58,856 bases of DNA from Kumtagia ephedrae (GTDB lineage Bacteria; Pseudomonadota; Alphaproteobacteria; Rhizobiales; Rhizobiaceae): NCBI RefSeq assembly GCF_003012745.1, contig NZ_PXYK01000034.1, forward strand, positions 1 to 58,856, read 5' to 3'. This document shows, in pieces, positions 1 to 12,253 of this stretch (the stretch's first letter is position 1; every line of letters begins with the position of its first letter). The notes below the pieces were generated by a model. That model made no database searches. It saw only the letters and a list, made by a program, of their open reading frames with translations, and had not been told where the DNA came from. Both the position numbers and the translations under genes were made by a program.

Positions 1-43
1 ACCGGCGCTTCACTTCCTCGATGCTCGCTCCAGTCCAAACCAT
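1..43 (-). CDS. 5' end of an unidentified gene, possibly a transposase (partial)
   Basis: Fourteen codons, starting at an ATG whose complement lies at 41-43, run off the left edge and read MVWTGASIEEVKRR. A good Shine-Dalgarno (AAGGAG) lies 7 bases before the start, so this looks like a real start. Upstream are two 25-base near-identical direct repeats (75-124), then an abrupt switch into a chromosomal palindromic repeat at about 126. That layout resembles the terminus of an insertion sequence followed by its transposase, but 14 residues are too few to name a family. Seen: start, ribosome site, repeats. Inferred: mobile element. Confidence 0.35.
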   Translation of the reverse strand, partial: MVWTGASIEEVKRR

Positions 44-74
44 CGGCAGGCTCCTTCCCCTGCCGACACGCTAA

Positions 75-125
75 TCTGTCAACCATCTCGCCGGTCCATT
101 CTGTCAACAATCTGCCCGGTCTGGA
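75..125. mobile_element. Probable insertion sequence terminus with tandem 25-bp repeats
   Basis: Two copies of a 25-base unit with the shared core TCTGTCAACnATCT lie head to tail at 75-99 and 100-124. Immediately after them, the intergenic palindromic repeat at 126-263 begins without its usual first bases, as if the element had inserted into it. Repeated terminal binding sites are known from IS21 and IS481 family elements. The family here is not established. Confidence 0.35.
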
Positions 126-263
126 CCACCCCTAACCCCTCCCCTCAAGGGGGAGGGGAACCGGCCGGCATCTCCGCTCGGCGCAATTCAGCGACGGTTT
201 CGCTCGGCATGGCGGCCGCAAAATTCCTCTCCCCCTTGAGGGGAGGGGTCAGGGGTGGGGGTA
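126..263. repeat. Family A palindromic repeat, left end truncated
   Basis: About 140 bp with outer arms reading CCACCCCTAACCCCTCCCC and, at the far end, the inverse GGGGTCAGGGGTGGGGGTA. Each arm also contains its own short palindrome (CCTC...GAGG). The core holds the motif CGGTTTCGCTCGGCATGG followed by CGGCCGC. The same architecture recurs at 5725, 20924, 28823, 39068 and 51130. This copy lacks the first bases of the left arm, at the junction with the probable IS end. Confidence 0.85.
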
Positions 264-285
264 TCGCCGCTGGAAAGTCGAGCTG

Positions 286-1584
286 ATGGCGCCTCTTCCC
301 AAGGGCATAGACGTCGTCACTTTCGGCTGCCGGCTCAACACCTATGAGTCGGAAGTCATGCGGCGCGAGGCGGAGGCGGCGGGGCTGGGCGGGCTTGCCG
401 GCGGCGCCGTCATCTTCAACACCTGCGCCGTCACCGGCGAGGCGGTGCGGCAGGCGCGCCAGGCGATCCGCAAGGCGCGCCGCGAGAATCCTGCAGCGCG
501 CATCATCGTCACCGGCTGCGCCGCCCAGACCGATCCGGACAGCTTCGCCGGCATGGACGAGGTCGACCTCGTGCTCGGCAACGAGGAGAAGCTGAAGGCG
601 CACAATTACCGGGCGCTGCCGGATTTCGGCGTCAATGATTTCGAGAAGGCGCGGGTCAACGACATCTTCTCCGTGCGCGAGACGGCCGGCCACATGGTCG
701 ACGCCATCGAGGGCAGGGCGCGCGCCTTCGTGCAGGTGCAGAACGGCTGCGACCACCGCTGCACCTTCTGCATCATCCCCTACGGCCGCGGCAATTCGCG
801 TTCGGTGCCGATGGGCGCGGTGGTCGAGCAGGTCAAGCGGCTCGTCGGCAACGGTTATGCCGAGGTGGTGCTGACCGGCGTCGACATGACCAGCTACGGC
901 GCCGACCTGCCCGGCGCGCCGAAGCTCGGGCGGCTGGTGAAGACGATCCTTCGCCAGGTGCCGGATCTCCGGCGGTTGCGGCTGTCGTCGATCGATTCCA
1001 TCGAGGCCGATCCCGAGCTGATCGAGGCGATCGGCGGCGATCGGCGGCTGATGCCGCACCTGCATCTGTCGCTGCAGGCCGGCGACGACATGATTTTGAA
1101 GCGCATGAAAAGACGTCATCTGCGCGAGGATTCCATCCGGTTCTGCGCGGAAATCCGTGCAATCCGGCCGGAAATCGTGTTCGGCGCCGACATTATCGCC
1201 GGTTTCCCGACCGAGACCGAGGCGATGTTCGAGAACTCGCTGAAGATCGTCGAGGAGTGCGGCCTGACGCACCTGCACGTCTTCCCGTTCAGCCCGCGCA
1301 AGGGTACGCCGGCTGCGCGCATGCCGCAGGTCGACGGCGCGGTCGTCAAGGTGCGGGCGGCGCGGCTGAGGGCGGCCGGCGCGGCCGCCTATCGGCGGCA
1401 TCTGGATGCGCTGGTCGGCTCTACCCAGGAGATCCTGGTCGAGCGGCCGGGGCTCGGCCGCACCGAAGGGTTCACGCTTGCCGCGATCGATACCGGCGCG
1501 CCCGGCGAGATCGTGACGGCTGGGATCGCCGGGCATGACGGCGAGCGGCTGGTCGCGGCGGCGCCTGCCGCGCGCGCGGCCTGA
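286..1584 (+). CDS. mtaB: tRNA (N6-threonylcarbamoyladenosine(37)-C2)-methylthiotransferase MtaB
   Basis: Radical-SAM enzyme that converts t6A37 to ms2t6A37 in tRNAs reading ANN codons. The 432-residue protein has the full family layout. The N-terminal MTTase domain has its three cluster cysteines at C15 (GCRLNTYES), C47 and C78. The radical-SAM motif CxxxCxxC is at C155, C159 and C162 (NGCDHRCTFC). A TRAM-like C-terminal segment follows. All six cluster ligands are present, so it should be active. The ATG at 286 leaves only two residues before the usual GIDVVTFGCR start. ftsY begins 13 bp downstream, so the two are probably cotranscribed. In rhizobia dapF usually lies just upstream; here a repeat and a probable IS end occupy that place. 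Confidence 0.95.
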   Translation: MAPLPKGIDVVTFGCRLNTYESEVMRREAEAAGLGGLAGGAVIFNTCAVTGEAVRQARQAIRKARRENPAARIIVTGCAAQTDPDSFAGMDEVDLVLGNEEKLKAHNYRALPDFGVNDFEKARVNDIFSVRETAGHMVDAIEGRARAFVQVQNGCDHRCTFCIIPYGRGNSRSVPMGAVVEQVKRLVGNGYAEVVLTGVDMTSYGADLPGAPKLGRLVKTILRQVPDLRRLRLSSIDSIEADPELIEAIGGDRRLMPHLHLSLQAGDDMILKRMKRRHLREDSIRFCAEIRAIRPEIVFGADIIAGFPTETEAMFENSLKIVEECGLTHLHVFPFSPRKGTPAARMPQVDGAVVKVRAARLRAAGAAAYRRHLDALVGSTQEILVERPGLGRTEGFTLAAIDTGAPGEIVTAGIAGHDGERLVAAAPAARAA

Positions 1585-1597
1585 GCAAGGCAAGGGC

Positions 1598-3745
<2,148 letters not shown>

Positions 3746-3770
3746 GAGATGCTTTTAGAACCCTCACACC

Positions 3771-3935
3771 TGCGCACCCCCCTCTGTCCTGCCGGACATC
3801 TCCCCCGCAAGGGGGGAGATCAGCCTTCGCTTCCGCTTTCGCCTGCCGTCACCGTTGCCGGAGAAGCGACTCGCCGAAATTGCGAATCTCCCCCCTTGCG
3901 GGGGAGATGTCCGGCAGGACAGAGGGGGGTGCGCA
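3771..3935. repeat. Family B palindromic repeat
   Basis: The left arm TGCGCACCCCCCTCTGTCCT then GCCGGACATCTCCCCC is answered by its reverse complement ending GGACAGAGGGGGGTGCGCA. Each arm also has a small internal hairpin around GCAAGGGGGGAGAT. The core is about 65 bp. Further copies are at 7610, 18534 and 58602. It separates ftsY from yciB. Confidence 0.88.
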
Positions 3936-3987
3936 GGAGTGAGAGGTTTCCAGCAACGCCGTTGTCAGAGATTGAACCAAGCAAGCC

Positions 3988-4638
3988 ATGAGCAAGCCCA
4001 TCCTCGAACGCGACCCCTCCGACCCGCGCAAGAAGGAGATCAACCCGCTGCTGAAGCTCGTGCTGGAGCTCGGGCCGCTGCTGGTGTTCTTCTTCGCCAA
4101 CACGCGGGGTGCGTGGCTGGTCGAACGGTTTCCGGCACTTGCCGAACTGGGCGGGCCGATCTTCGTCGCCACCGGCCTGTTCATGGTGGCGACGGCAATC
4201 GCGCTCGCCGTCTCCTGGGTGCTCACCCGCACGCTGCCGATGATGCCGCTGGTCTCGGGCATCGTCGTGTTCGTGTTCGGGGCGCTGACGCTGTGGCTGC
4301 AGGACGACGTCTTCATCAAGATGAAGCCGACCATCGTCAACACGCTGTTCGGGGTGGTGCTGCTCGGCGGGCTGGCCTTCGGCAAGTCGCTGCTCGGCTA
4401 TGTCTTCGATTCCGCCTTCCGGCTCGATGCCGAGGGCTGGCGCAAGCTGACGCTGCGCTGGGGGCTGTTTTTCCTGTTCCTGGCCCTTGCCAACGAGGTG
4501 GTGTGGCGGAATTTCTCGACCGATGCCTGGGTGGCGTTCAAGGTGTGGGGCATCATGCCGATCACCCTGCTGTTCACGCTGAGCCAGATGCCGATGATCA
4601 TGCGGCATTCGCTCGAGGAGCCGCAGGGGCGGAAATAG
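3988..4638 (+). CDS. yciB: Inner membrane-spanning protein YciB / septation protein A (IspZ family)
   Basis: Polytopic inner-membrane protein of 216 residues with about five hydrophobic helices. It matches the septation protein A family, whose members influence cell envelope synthesis and septation. Recognisable features are the N-terminal [20 protein letters not shown] segment and [20 protein letters not shown] followed by [17 protein letters not shown]. The start is the ATG at 3988. It follows ftsY as in other rhizobia, although a family B repeat now separates the two by 242 bp. The biochemical role is unknown for the family. Confidence 0.93.
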   Translation: MSKPILERDPSDPRKKEINPLLKLVLELGPLLVFFFANTRGAWLVERFPALAELGGPIFVATGLFMVATAIALAVSWVLTRTLPMMPLVSGIVVFVFGALTLWLQDDVFIKMKPTIVNTLFGVVLLGGLAFGKSLLGYVFDSAFRLDAEGWRKLTLRWGLFFLFLALANEVVWRNFSTDAWVAFKVWGIMPITLLFTLSQMPMIMRHSLEEPQGRK

Positions 4639-4650
4639 GAGGAGGGGACG

Positions 4651-5265
4651 GTGGATTTCATCTCGACGCGCGAGGCGTTGCGGGCGCACTACAAACCGGC
4701 GTCGGAGCCGTCGCTGCGCAAGGAGCTGCGCGTTCTCGACGGCCATTGCCGCAATTTCATCGCCAAAAGCCCGTTCGTGCTGATCGGCTCGTCCGACGGC
4801 AACGGCAATGCCGACGTGACGCCGAAGGGCGACAGGCCGGGCTTCGTCGCGGTGCTGGACGACATCACGCTGGCCATCCCCGACCGGCCGGGCAACAACC
4901 GGCTGGACACGCTGGAGAACATCATCGCCAATCCGGCGGTTGGGCTGCTGTTCCTCATTCCCGGCATGAACGAGACGCTGCGCGTCAACGGCGAGGCGCG
5001 GATCACGCTGGACCAGGACCTACGCGAGACACTGGCAGTCGACGGCAAGGCGCCGCAGAGCGTCATCGTGGTGAAGGCGCGGGCCGTCTACATGCATTGC
5101 GCCAAGGCATTCCTGCGCTCCGACCTGTGGGCTCCGGAGAAATGGCCGCCGCGCGCCGAAATGCCGACGCTGGGCGAGATCCTCAAGGATCAGCTGGCGC
5201 TGGCCGAAAGCGCCGAGCAGACCGACCGCTGGCTCGACAACGCGTATCGCGAGTCGATGTGGTGA
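4651..5265 (+). CDS. Pyridoxamine 5'-phosphate oxidase family FMN-binding protein
   Basis: A 204-residue split-barrel flavoprotein of the PPOX superfamily. The pattern NPAVGLLFLIPGMNETLRVNG (spanning the FMN-binding strand) and the surrounding spacing fit the MSMEG_1061-type subfamily, whose substrates are mostly unknown. The GTG at 4651 is chosen because an exceptional Shine-Dalgarno (GGAGGGG) lies 4 to 12 bases before it and the protein then starts MDFISTREALRAHY as homologues do. It begins 12 bp after yciB, so the two are probably cotranscribed. It may reduce or bind a small flavin-dependent substrate; nothing here identifies which. Confidence 0.85.
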   Translation: MDFISTREALRAHYKPASEPSLRKELRVLDGHCRNFIAKSPFVLIGSSDGNGNADVTPKGDRPGFVAVLDDITLAIPDRPGNNRLDTLENIIANPAVGLLFLIPGMNETLRVNGEARITLDQDLRETLAVDGKAPQSVIVVKARAVYMHCAKAFLRSDLWAPEKWPPRAEMPTLGEILKDQLALAESAEQTDRWLDNAYRESMW

Positions 5266-5334
5266 GCGACTGCTCAGCCATGCGGATCGGGTAAGTCTTT
5301 GTAAAGACGCTATGCGCGGACAGCATTGCTGCGT

Positions 5335-5377
5335 TGCAACATACGATGTTGCAGTGCACGCCAATCATGCCAATATA
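5335..5377 (+). promoter_or_regulatory. Promoter with overlapping palindromic operator for the DUF1127 gene
   Basis: A perfect inverted repeat, TGCAACAT-ACG-ATGTTGCA, spans 5335-5353. Overlapping its right half is a sigma-70-like pair, TTGCAG (5349-5354), a 17-bp spacer and AATATA (5372-5377). The transcript would have a leader of about 55 bases, including a perfect GACCGCC-GAGA-GGCGGTC hairpin at 5403-5420. In Brucella the LysR regulator VtlR controls small DUF1127 genes, so a LysR-type activator is plausible here; that is inference. Confidence 0.5.
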
Positions 5378-5439
5378 GCAGTGCGAAGGGAGGACCAATT
5401 TCGACCGCCGAGAGGCGGTCCAGCACAGGGACCTCGCAC

Positions 5440-5607
5440 ATGTTTTCCACTCTGATCAACACCACGCGTGACCGCATCGCCAAGCGCCGCCACTACAACC
5501 GGCTGGTCGACGAGATCATGGGCATGACCTCGCGCGACCTCGCCGACATCAACGGCAGCCGCGCCGACATGCTCCAGCACGCCTATCGGGAAGTCTACGG
5601 CAAGTAA
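5440..5607 (+). CDS. DUF1127 domain small protein
   Basis: A 55-residue basic protein ending in the DUF1127 signature (LVDEIMGMTSRDLADINGSR then YREVYGK). Small DUF1127 proteins are widespread in Rhizobiales. Some act in phosphate, arginine or small-molecule metabolism or as RNA-binding proteins, but the role of this one is not known. The start is the ATG at 5440, preceded by AGGGA. The gene forms its own unit: promoter and palindromic operator upstream, leader hairpin, and a strong intrinsic terminator right after the stop. Confidence 0.88.
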   Translation: MFSTLINTTRDRIAKRRHYNRLVDEIMGMTSRDLADINGSRADMLQHAYREVYGK

Positions 5608-5630
5608 GCCGGCCCTATGTAGCAGTGCGT

Positions 5631-5664
5631 AAACGGCCGCCCGGCAACCGGCGGCCGTTTTTTT
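5631..5664 (+). terminator. Intrinsic terminator of the DUF1127 gene
   Basis: AAACGGCCGCC and GGCGGCCGTTT form an 11-bp perfect stem with an 8-base loop, followed by a run of seven T at the end of and after the stem. It lies 23 bp after the DUF1127 stop codon. Confidence 0.92.
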
Positions 5665-5724
5665 GTCGCTCGTTGTCAGGAAAGGCAGTCGCATGGGAAT
5701 TCTGGAAGATCCGCGCGTCCGACA

Positions 5725-5865
5725 CCCCCACCCCTAACCCCTCCCCTCACGGGGGAGGGGGACTTTGCGGCCGCCATGCCGAGCGAAATCGTCAACGTTT
5801 GGCGCCTGGCAGAGCTGCAAGCCGGTCTCCCTCCCCCTTGAGGGCACGGGTTAGGGGTGGGGGTA
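5725..5865. repeat. Family A palindromic repeat (core inverted relative to the copy at 126)
   Basis: Outer arms CCCCCACCCCTAACCCCTCC and TTAGGGGTGGGGGTA enclose a core in which the GCGGCCGCCATGCCGAGCGA motif runs in the opposite orientation to the copy at 126-263. It lies between the DUF1127 terminator and ccmG. Confidence 0.85.
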
Positions 5866-5898
5866 ACTCACATGCGATTGCCCTGCCTTCGAGAACGG

Positions 5899-6498
5899 TT
5901 ATCGCGCCGCCAGCGCCTTTTCGATCTCCGGCAGCAGCAGGGCCCGGGCGCTTTGCGGGGTGAGCGGGCCGACATGCTTGTAGAGGATCTTTCCATCGCG
6001 CCCGACCACGAAGGTCTCGGGCACACCGTAGACGCCCCAGTCGATGGCGGCGCGGCCGCTGCTGTCGGCGCCGACGGCCGAGAACGGGTTGCCGAGGTCG
6101 CCGAGGAAGCGGCGGGCGTTCTCCGGCTGATCCTTGTAGTTCAGGCCGGCGATGGCGAAGCGCTTGTCCTCGGCCAGTGCCATCAGGATCGGGTGCTCCT
6201 CGCGGCAGGGGCCGCACCAGGAACCCCAGACATTCACAAGCGTCACCTTGCCGGCGAAGGCGGAGGAGTCCAGCCCCGGCAGGCCGAGGCCCTCGACCGG
6301 CGGCAGGCTGGTCTCGGGTGCCGGCGCGCCGATCAGCGCCGACGGCACCGCCGCGATGTCGCGGCCCGACATCAGCTGCACGAAGAACAGCGCCGCCAGC
6401 GCCAGAAAAATCGCCAGCGGCAGCACCGCCCACAACATATGCGGACGTTTCGGCCGGGCCTCTCCGGCTTCGGGGATGCCGGTCCGCTCGGCGCTCAC
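5899..6498 (-). CDS. ccmG: Cytochrome c biogenesis thiol:disulfide interchange protein CcmG/DsbE
   Basis: Membrane-anchored periplasmic thioredoxin-like protein that reduces apocytochrome c haem-binding cysteines during System I maturation. Of its 199 residues, one N-terminal transmembrane anchor spans about 21-43. The redox motif WCGPC (C95, C98) sits in the typical VNVWGSWCGPC context, and the family GVPETFVV cis-proline loop follows. The start is GTG at 6498, overlapping the ccmD stop as GTGA, so translation is probably coupled to ccmD. Confidence 0.94.
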   Translation of the reverse strand: MSAERTGIPEAGEARPKRPHMLWAVLPLAIFLALAALFFVQLMSGRDIAAVPSALIGAPAPETSLPPVEGLGLPGLDSSAFAGKVTLVNVWGSWCGPCREEHPILMALAEDKRFAIAGLNYKDQPENARRFLGDLGNPFSAVGADSSGRAAIDWGVYGVPETFVVGRDGKILYKHVGPLTPQSARALLLPEIEKALAAR

Positions 6499-6659
6499 GA
6501 GGCGCTCCTGTCGGAACGTCGGCGGATGCCGCTCGCCTCCAGCTCCGCCAGCTCGCGCCGGCGGGCGCGGCCGTCGAGTAGGATCCAGCCGATCAGGCCG
6601 GCCAGGCCGGCGATCGAGGCCGCATAGGCGGCGGTGACATAAAGCGCATGCGCGGACAT
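6495..6659 (-). CDS. ccmD: Haem exporter protein CcmD
   Basis: A 54-residue protein with one membrane helix (about 4-27) followed by a basic, charged tail (DGRARRRELAELEASG). This is the classic CcmD shape and sits directly upstream of ccmG with a 4-bp overlap. CcmD helps release holo-CcmE from the CcmABC complex. The start is the ATG at 6659. In most rhizobia ccmC directly precedes ccmD; here it does not, and only 243 bp of repeat-containing sequence lie upstream. Confidence 0.85.
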   Translation of the reverse strand: MSAHALYVTAAYAASIAGLAGLIGWILLDGRARRRELAELEASGIRRRSDRSAS

Positions 6660-6902
6660 TTTTTTGCCGCTCCAGATGGGTTCCGTGCGTCCTTCGAGGC
6701 TCGCCCGCAGATGATTTGCCCTTATCGCCGGCGTCGGGCCGGCCCGCACCTTGTATCAGCGAAATGGTGTATTTGTGGGCGGGCCCGCAAAACGCGTCGC
6801 AAGCCTGCCCTTATCCTTGAGGGCGAGCCTCGGAGGACGCACCACCCTAGCTTTTCGCGGCCGCACCGACAATTCGCGCAAGGTGCGGCCAAATCGCGGC
6901 GC
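6660..6902. other. Gap where ccmC is expected; contains a palindromic element
   Basis: In the usual alphaproteobacterial order ccmA-ccmB-ccmC-ccmD-ccmG, a ccmC of about 750 bp lies between ccmB and ccmD. This 243-bp interval has no open frame resembling CcmC (no WG-x-W-containing WWD motif) on either strand. It instead holds the inverted repeat described separately at 6685-6842. Nothing else is recognised. Confidence 0.8.
6685..6842. repeat. Family F palindromic repeat
   Basis: The 21-base arm at 6685-6705 (GTGCGTCCTTCGAGGCTCGC plus C) is matched, with one mismatch, by its reverse complement at 6822-6842 (GGCGAGCCTCGGAGGACGCA plus C). The arms enclose about 116 bp. This is the only copy of the family in the window. 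It lies exactly where ccmC should be. Confidence 0.85.
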
Positions 6903-7565
6903 TCAGTCGGCATGCCGCAAGGCGGCGGCGGCGGCAAGCGGACCGACCACAGCGGAAAACAGGGTGATGGCGCACAGGATGAGGAAGGGCGGCAGGAACG
7001 GCGCCGGGTCGGCGATGGCGCCGTAGGTGGCCGAGACGCCGAAGATCAGCGCCGGGATGGCGAGCGGCAGCACCAGCACCGAGATCATCAGCCCGCCGCG
7101 CGGCAGGGCGACGGCGACCGCGGCACCGGCGGCGCCGATAAAGGTGATGGCCGGCGTGCCGACCAGAAGCGTGGCAAGCGCGGCGGCGAGGCCGGCGGGC
7201 TCGACATTCATGAACAGGCCGAGCAGCGGCGAGGCGACGGCCAGCGGCAGCACGCTCGCCGTCCAGTGGGCGAGGCACTTCACCAGCACGGTCAGCGCCA
7301 GCATGTGGCGCTCGTCGGCGAGCACCAGCAGGTCGAGCGAGCCGTCCTCGCGGTCGGCCTGGAACAGCCGATCGAGGCCGAGCAGCGAGGCGAGCAGCGC
7401 GCCGATCCAGACGATCGCCGGGCCGATGCGGGCGAGCAGGTCGAGGTCGGGGCCGATGCCGAACGGAATGGTCGCCACCACGGCGAGGAAGAAGACGATG
7501 CCGGTGAGCGCGCCGCCGCCGGCGCGGATGCCCAGACGCAGGTCGCGGAGGAAGAGGGCTAGCAT
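6903..7565 (-). CDS. ccmB: Haem exporter protein CcmB
   Basis: Integral membrane subunit of the CcmABCD complex that uses ATP to release haem-loaded CcmE. The 220-residue protein has six hydrophobic segments and starts MLALFLRDLRLGIRAGGG as family members do. It also carries the conserved LLGLDRLFQADREDGSLDLL stretch. The start is the ATG at 7565. Its ATPase partner ccmA lies upstream but is separated by 262 bp containing a family B repeat rather than being adjacent or overlapping. Confidence 0.93.
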   Translation of the reverse strand: MLALFLRDLRLGIRAGGGALTGIVFFLAVVATIPFGIGPDLDLLARIGPAIVWIGALLASLLGLDRLFQADREDGSLDLLVLADERHMLALTVLVKCLAHWTASVLPLAVASPLLGLFMNVEPAGLAAALATLLVGTPAITFIGAAGAAVAVALPRGGLMISVLVLPLAIPALIFGVSATYGAIADPAPFLPPFLILCAITLFSAVVGPLAAAAALRHAD

Positions 7566-7609
7566 GGGCGGGGCGAGTGATCGATCGCGAGGAAAGGCCT
7601 GCGTTTCTT

Positions 7610-7801
7610 CGCACCCCCCTCTGTCCTGAGCCTGTCGAACGGGCCGGACATCTCCCCCGCAAGGGGGGAGATCGGCAGCTTCTTTGCCAGCGCCCTCCCT
7701 GCAACGTTGGTGATTGGCGAAGGCAGAGATGACAGCCGATCTCCCCCCTTGCGGGCGAGATGTCCGGCCCATTCGACAGGCTCAGGACAGAGGGGGGTGC
7801 G
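7610..7801. repeat. Family B palindromic repeat (long-armed variant)
   Basis: The arms CGCACCCCCCTCTGTCCTGA and the inverse ending CAGGACAGAGGGGGGTGCG carry an extra symmetric segment (GCCTGTCGAA / TTCGACAGGC) not present in the other copies. The core contains TTGGTGATTGGCGAAGGC as in the copies at 18534 and 58602. It separates ccmA from ccmB. Confidence 0.88.
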
Positions 7802-7827
7802 AAGGGGCGCAACGCTCCAGAACGTCA

Positions 7828-8430
7828 TCACGTCTCCCCCATCCGCAACTCCCCCGCCCCTTCCAGCCCGAGCGGCAGGTGGGTCGCCCCTATGACGATG
7901 CCGCCGTCGCGCCGATGCGCCGCCATCAACTCCCCGAACCGCGCCTCGGAAGCCGCGTCCAACCCGGCGGTCGGCTCGTCGAGCAGCCAGACGGGGCGAT
8001 GGGCGACGAGCAGGCGGGCGATTGCCGCGCGGCGCTTCTGGCCGGTCGACAGCACGGCATAGGGCAGGTGGCCGAGGCCGCCGAGGCCGACTTGCTCCAG
8101 AGCGTCGTCGACCGGGTTCAGCGGCGTGCCGAGGAAATCGCGCCAGAAGCCGAGATTTTCGGCGACCGTCAGCGCCGTCTTCATGGCGTTCTGGTGGCCG
8201 AGATAGTGGCATGCGGAGGCGAGCGTCGGGAAACTCTCCGTCGCGTCGAAGGAGAGGCGGCCGCCGGCGGCCGGAAGCAGCCCCGCGACGATGCGCAGCA
8301 AGGTCGATTTGCCGGAGCCGTTGGGGCCGCTGACGACCAGCGCATCGCCGGCGCACAACGCAAAGGAAACGTCCGAAAAAACCATCTCGCCGCCGCGCTC
8401 GCCGCTGAGTTCTTCGGCGCTCAGCCGCAT
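7828..8430 (-). CDS. ccmA: Haem ABC exporter ATP-binding protein CcmA
   Basis: ATPase subunit of the CcmABCD haem-handling complex. The 200-residue protein has Walker A GPNGSGKST at 35-43, a signature loop of the CcmA type (LSTGQKRRAAIARLL) and Walker B plus D-loop WLLDEPTAGLD. The start is the ATG at 8430. It is the first gene of the minus-strand ccm cluster and is divergent from acnA, with 277 bp between them. The cluster continues to ccmB across a repeat element. Confidence 0.94.
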   Translation of the reverse strand: MRLSAEELSGERGGEMVFSDVSFALCAGDALVVSGPNGSGKSTLLRIVAGLLPAAGGRLSFDATESFPTLASACHYLGHQNAMKTALTVAENLGFWRDFLGTPLNPVDDALEQVGLGGLGHLPYAVLSTGQKRRAAIARLLVAHRPVWLLDEPTAGLDAASEARFGELMAAHRRDGGIVIGATHLPLGLEGAGELRMGET

Positions 8431-8707
8431 CGGTTTCCTTTCGCCGAAAGTCTCATCACGGCCGCTTCGCGGCGCAGCAAAATTGCCGATTCCGTCTCTA
8501 GAACTATTCCAGGAATTTCTCTATATGCGGGATACCAACCCCAGCGGTCGGGGAAGGCAACCTTTTTATGTGCCGGACCAGCGCCCGAGCCGTTCTCCAC
8601 GGCCCTCCGGGCGCTTGGGAGCGGACAGCGGAAATGGCCGTACCCGCACCTTTGCGCGTGATTGCATGCCCATCGGAGTCCGTTCCCTCGAAGGCAGAAC
8701 AGACTAG
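8431..8707. promoter_or_regulatory. Divergent ccmA/acnA control region
   Basis: These 277 bp must hold the promoters of both ccmA (leftward) and acnA (rightward). A small palindrome, ATTCCAGGAAT, lies at 8506-8516 beside an AT-rich patch (TTTCTCTATATG). The rest is GC-rich with no convincing ORF. No specific regulator site is recognised. Confidence 0.4.
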
Positions 8708-11410
<2,703 letters not shown>

Positions 11411-11434
11411 CGGCCGGGCTTCGCAGGGCCACTA

Positions 11435-12139
11435 TCAGCCCGCGGATGCGAGACGCGTCCGCGGGCTTTCTTCTGTCCGCTCCGGCTTGCCGTAGCGGGC
11501 GACGGCCATCAGCACGATGCCGAGCATCAGGCCGTTGAGCACATGCCAGAGGAAATGCGTGCCGAGCGGGAAGCCGCCGCAGACGACGGGGTCGACCATC
11601 CGGCAGGTGACGGAGACGACGAAGATGCCGGCGGCGGCGATGTTGTACCAGCCGGCCGGGCTGCCCGCCCTGACCGCCACGATGCCGAAGAAGATCAGCG
11701 CCAGGAAGGGCGGAAGGTATCCGGTCGAGCCGTTGCTGGCCTCGCGCAGCCAGTCCGGCACCATGGCCGTGGCGGCTCCGGCGACGACGTAGAAGCCGAG
11801 GAAGAGGGCGAGCGCGGCCGGCCAGGAGAAGCCGGCGAAGCGCCTGAGCGTGAACAGCGTGTAGGCCAGGGTGAAGCCGGCGATCGGCAGGATGTCGGCC
11901 CATTTGGTGAGCTGGGTGGCGAAGGTATGGAAAAGCGTCGAGCCTATGCCGATCGCCACGACCCACCAGGCGAGCACGGTGGCGAATGTGCCGGCGCCGT
12001 GCTTGCGTACGGCATGGACGCCCCACAGGCCTGCCGCTATGAAAGCGAGATTGCTCAGGGCGTTGACGGGTTCGGACCAGAATTCCGGGCCGGTGCGCTC
12101 GCAATAAAGATCGATATGCGCGAAAAGAGCCGAGTCCAT
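11435..12139 (-). CDS. Ceramidase domain-containing membrane protein
   Basis: A 234-residue polytopic membrane protein of the alkaline ceramidase (CREST) superfamily, with about seven helices. Family residues are visible. YCERTGPEFWSEPVNALSN lies at the N-terminus. GSTLFHTFAT has the first conserved Ser and His and is followed by the Asp of KWADILPI. GTHFLWHVLNG lies near the C-terminus with the paired metal-binding histidines. A metal-dependent membrane amidase acting on lipids is likely, but bacterial members are uncharacterised and the substrate is unknown. The start is the ATG at 12139. Its last codons form half of the acnA terminator. Confidence 0.85.
   Translation of the reverse strand: MDSALFAHIDLYCERTGPEFWSEPVNALSNLAFIAAGLWGVHAVRKHGAGTFATVLAWWVVAIGIGSTLFHTFATQLTKWADILPIAGFTLAYTLFTLRRFAGFSWPAALALFLGFYVVAGAATAMVPDWLREASNGSTGYLPPFLALIFFGIVAVRAGSPAGWYNIAAAGIFVVSVTCRMVDPVVCGGFPLGTHFLWHVLNGLMLGIVLMAVARYGKPERTEESPRTRLASAG
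11437..11473. terminator. Intrinsic terminator after acnA, overlapping the end of the facing gene
   Basis: AGCCCGCGGA and TCCGCGGGCT form a perfect 10-bp stem with an 11-base loop at 11437-11467, followed by TTCTTCT. It lies 26 bp past the acnA stop. It also overlaps the last codons and stop of the minus-strand ceramidase-family gene, so it belongs to both reading frames' 3' ends. Confidence 0.85.
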
Positions 12140-12253
12140 CCGCCTGCCCCTTCTCTCACCGCAACGTGACTTCCCGTTGAGATGCCCATCTGCCTATTGT
12201 TTGGTGAACAAAAAGATAAGCCGGTTCCACCGGCGAGACGTTCTGGAACCGCC

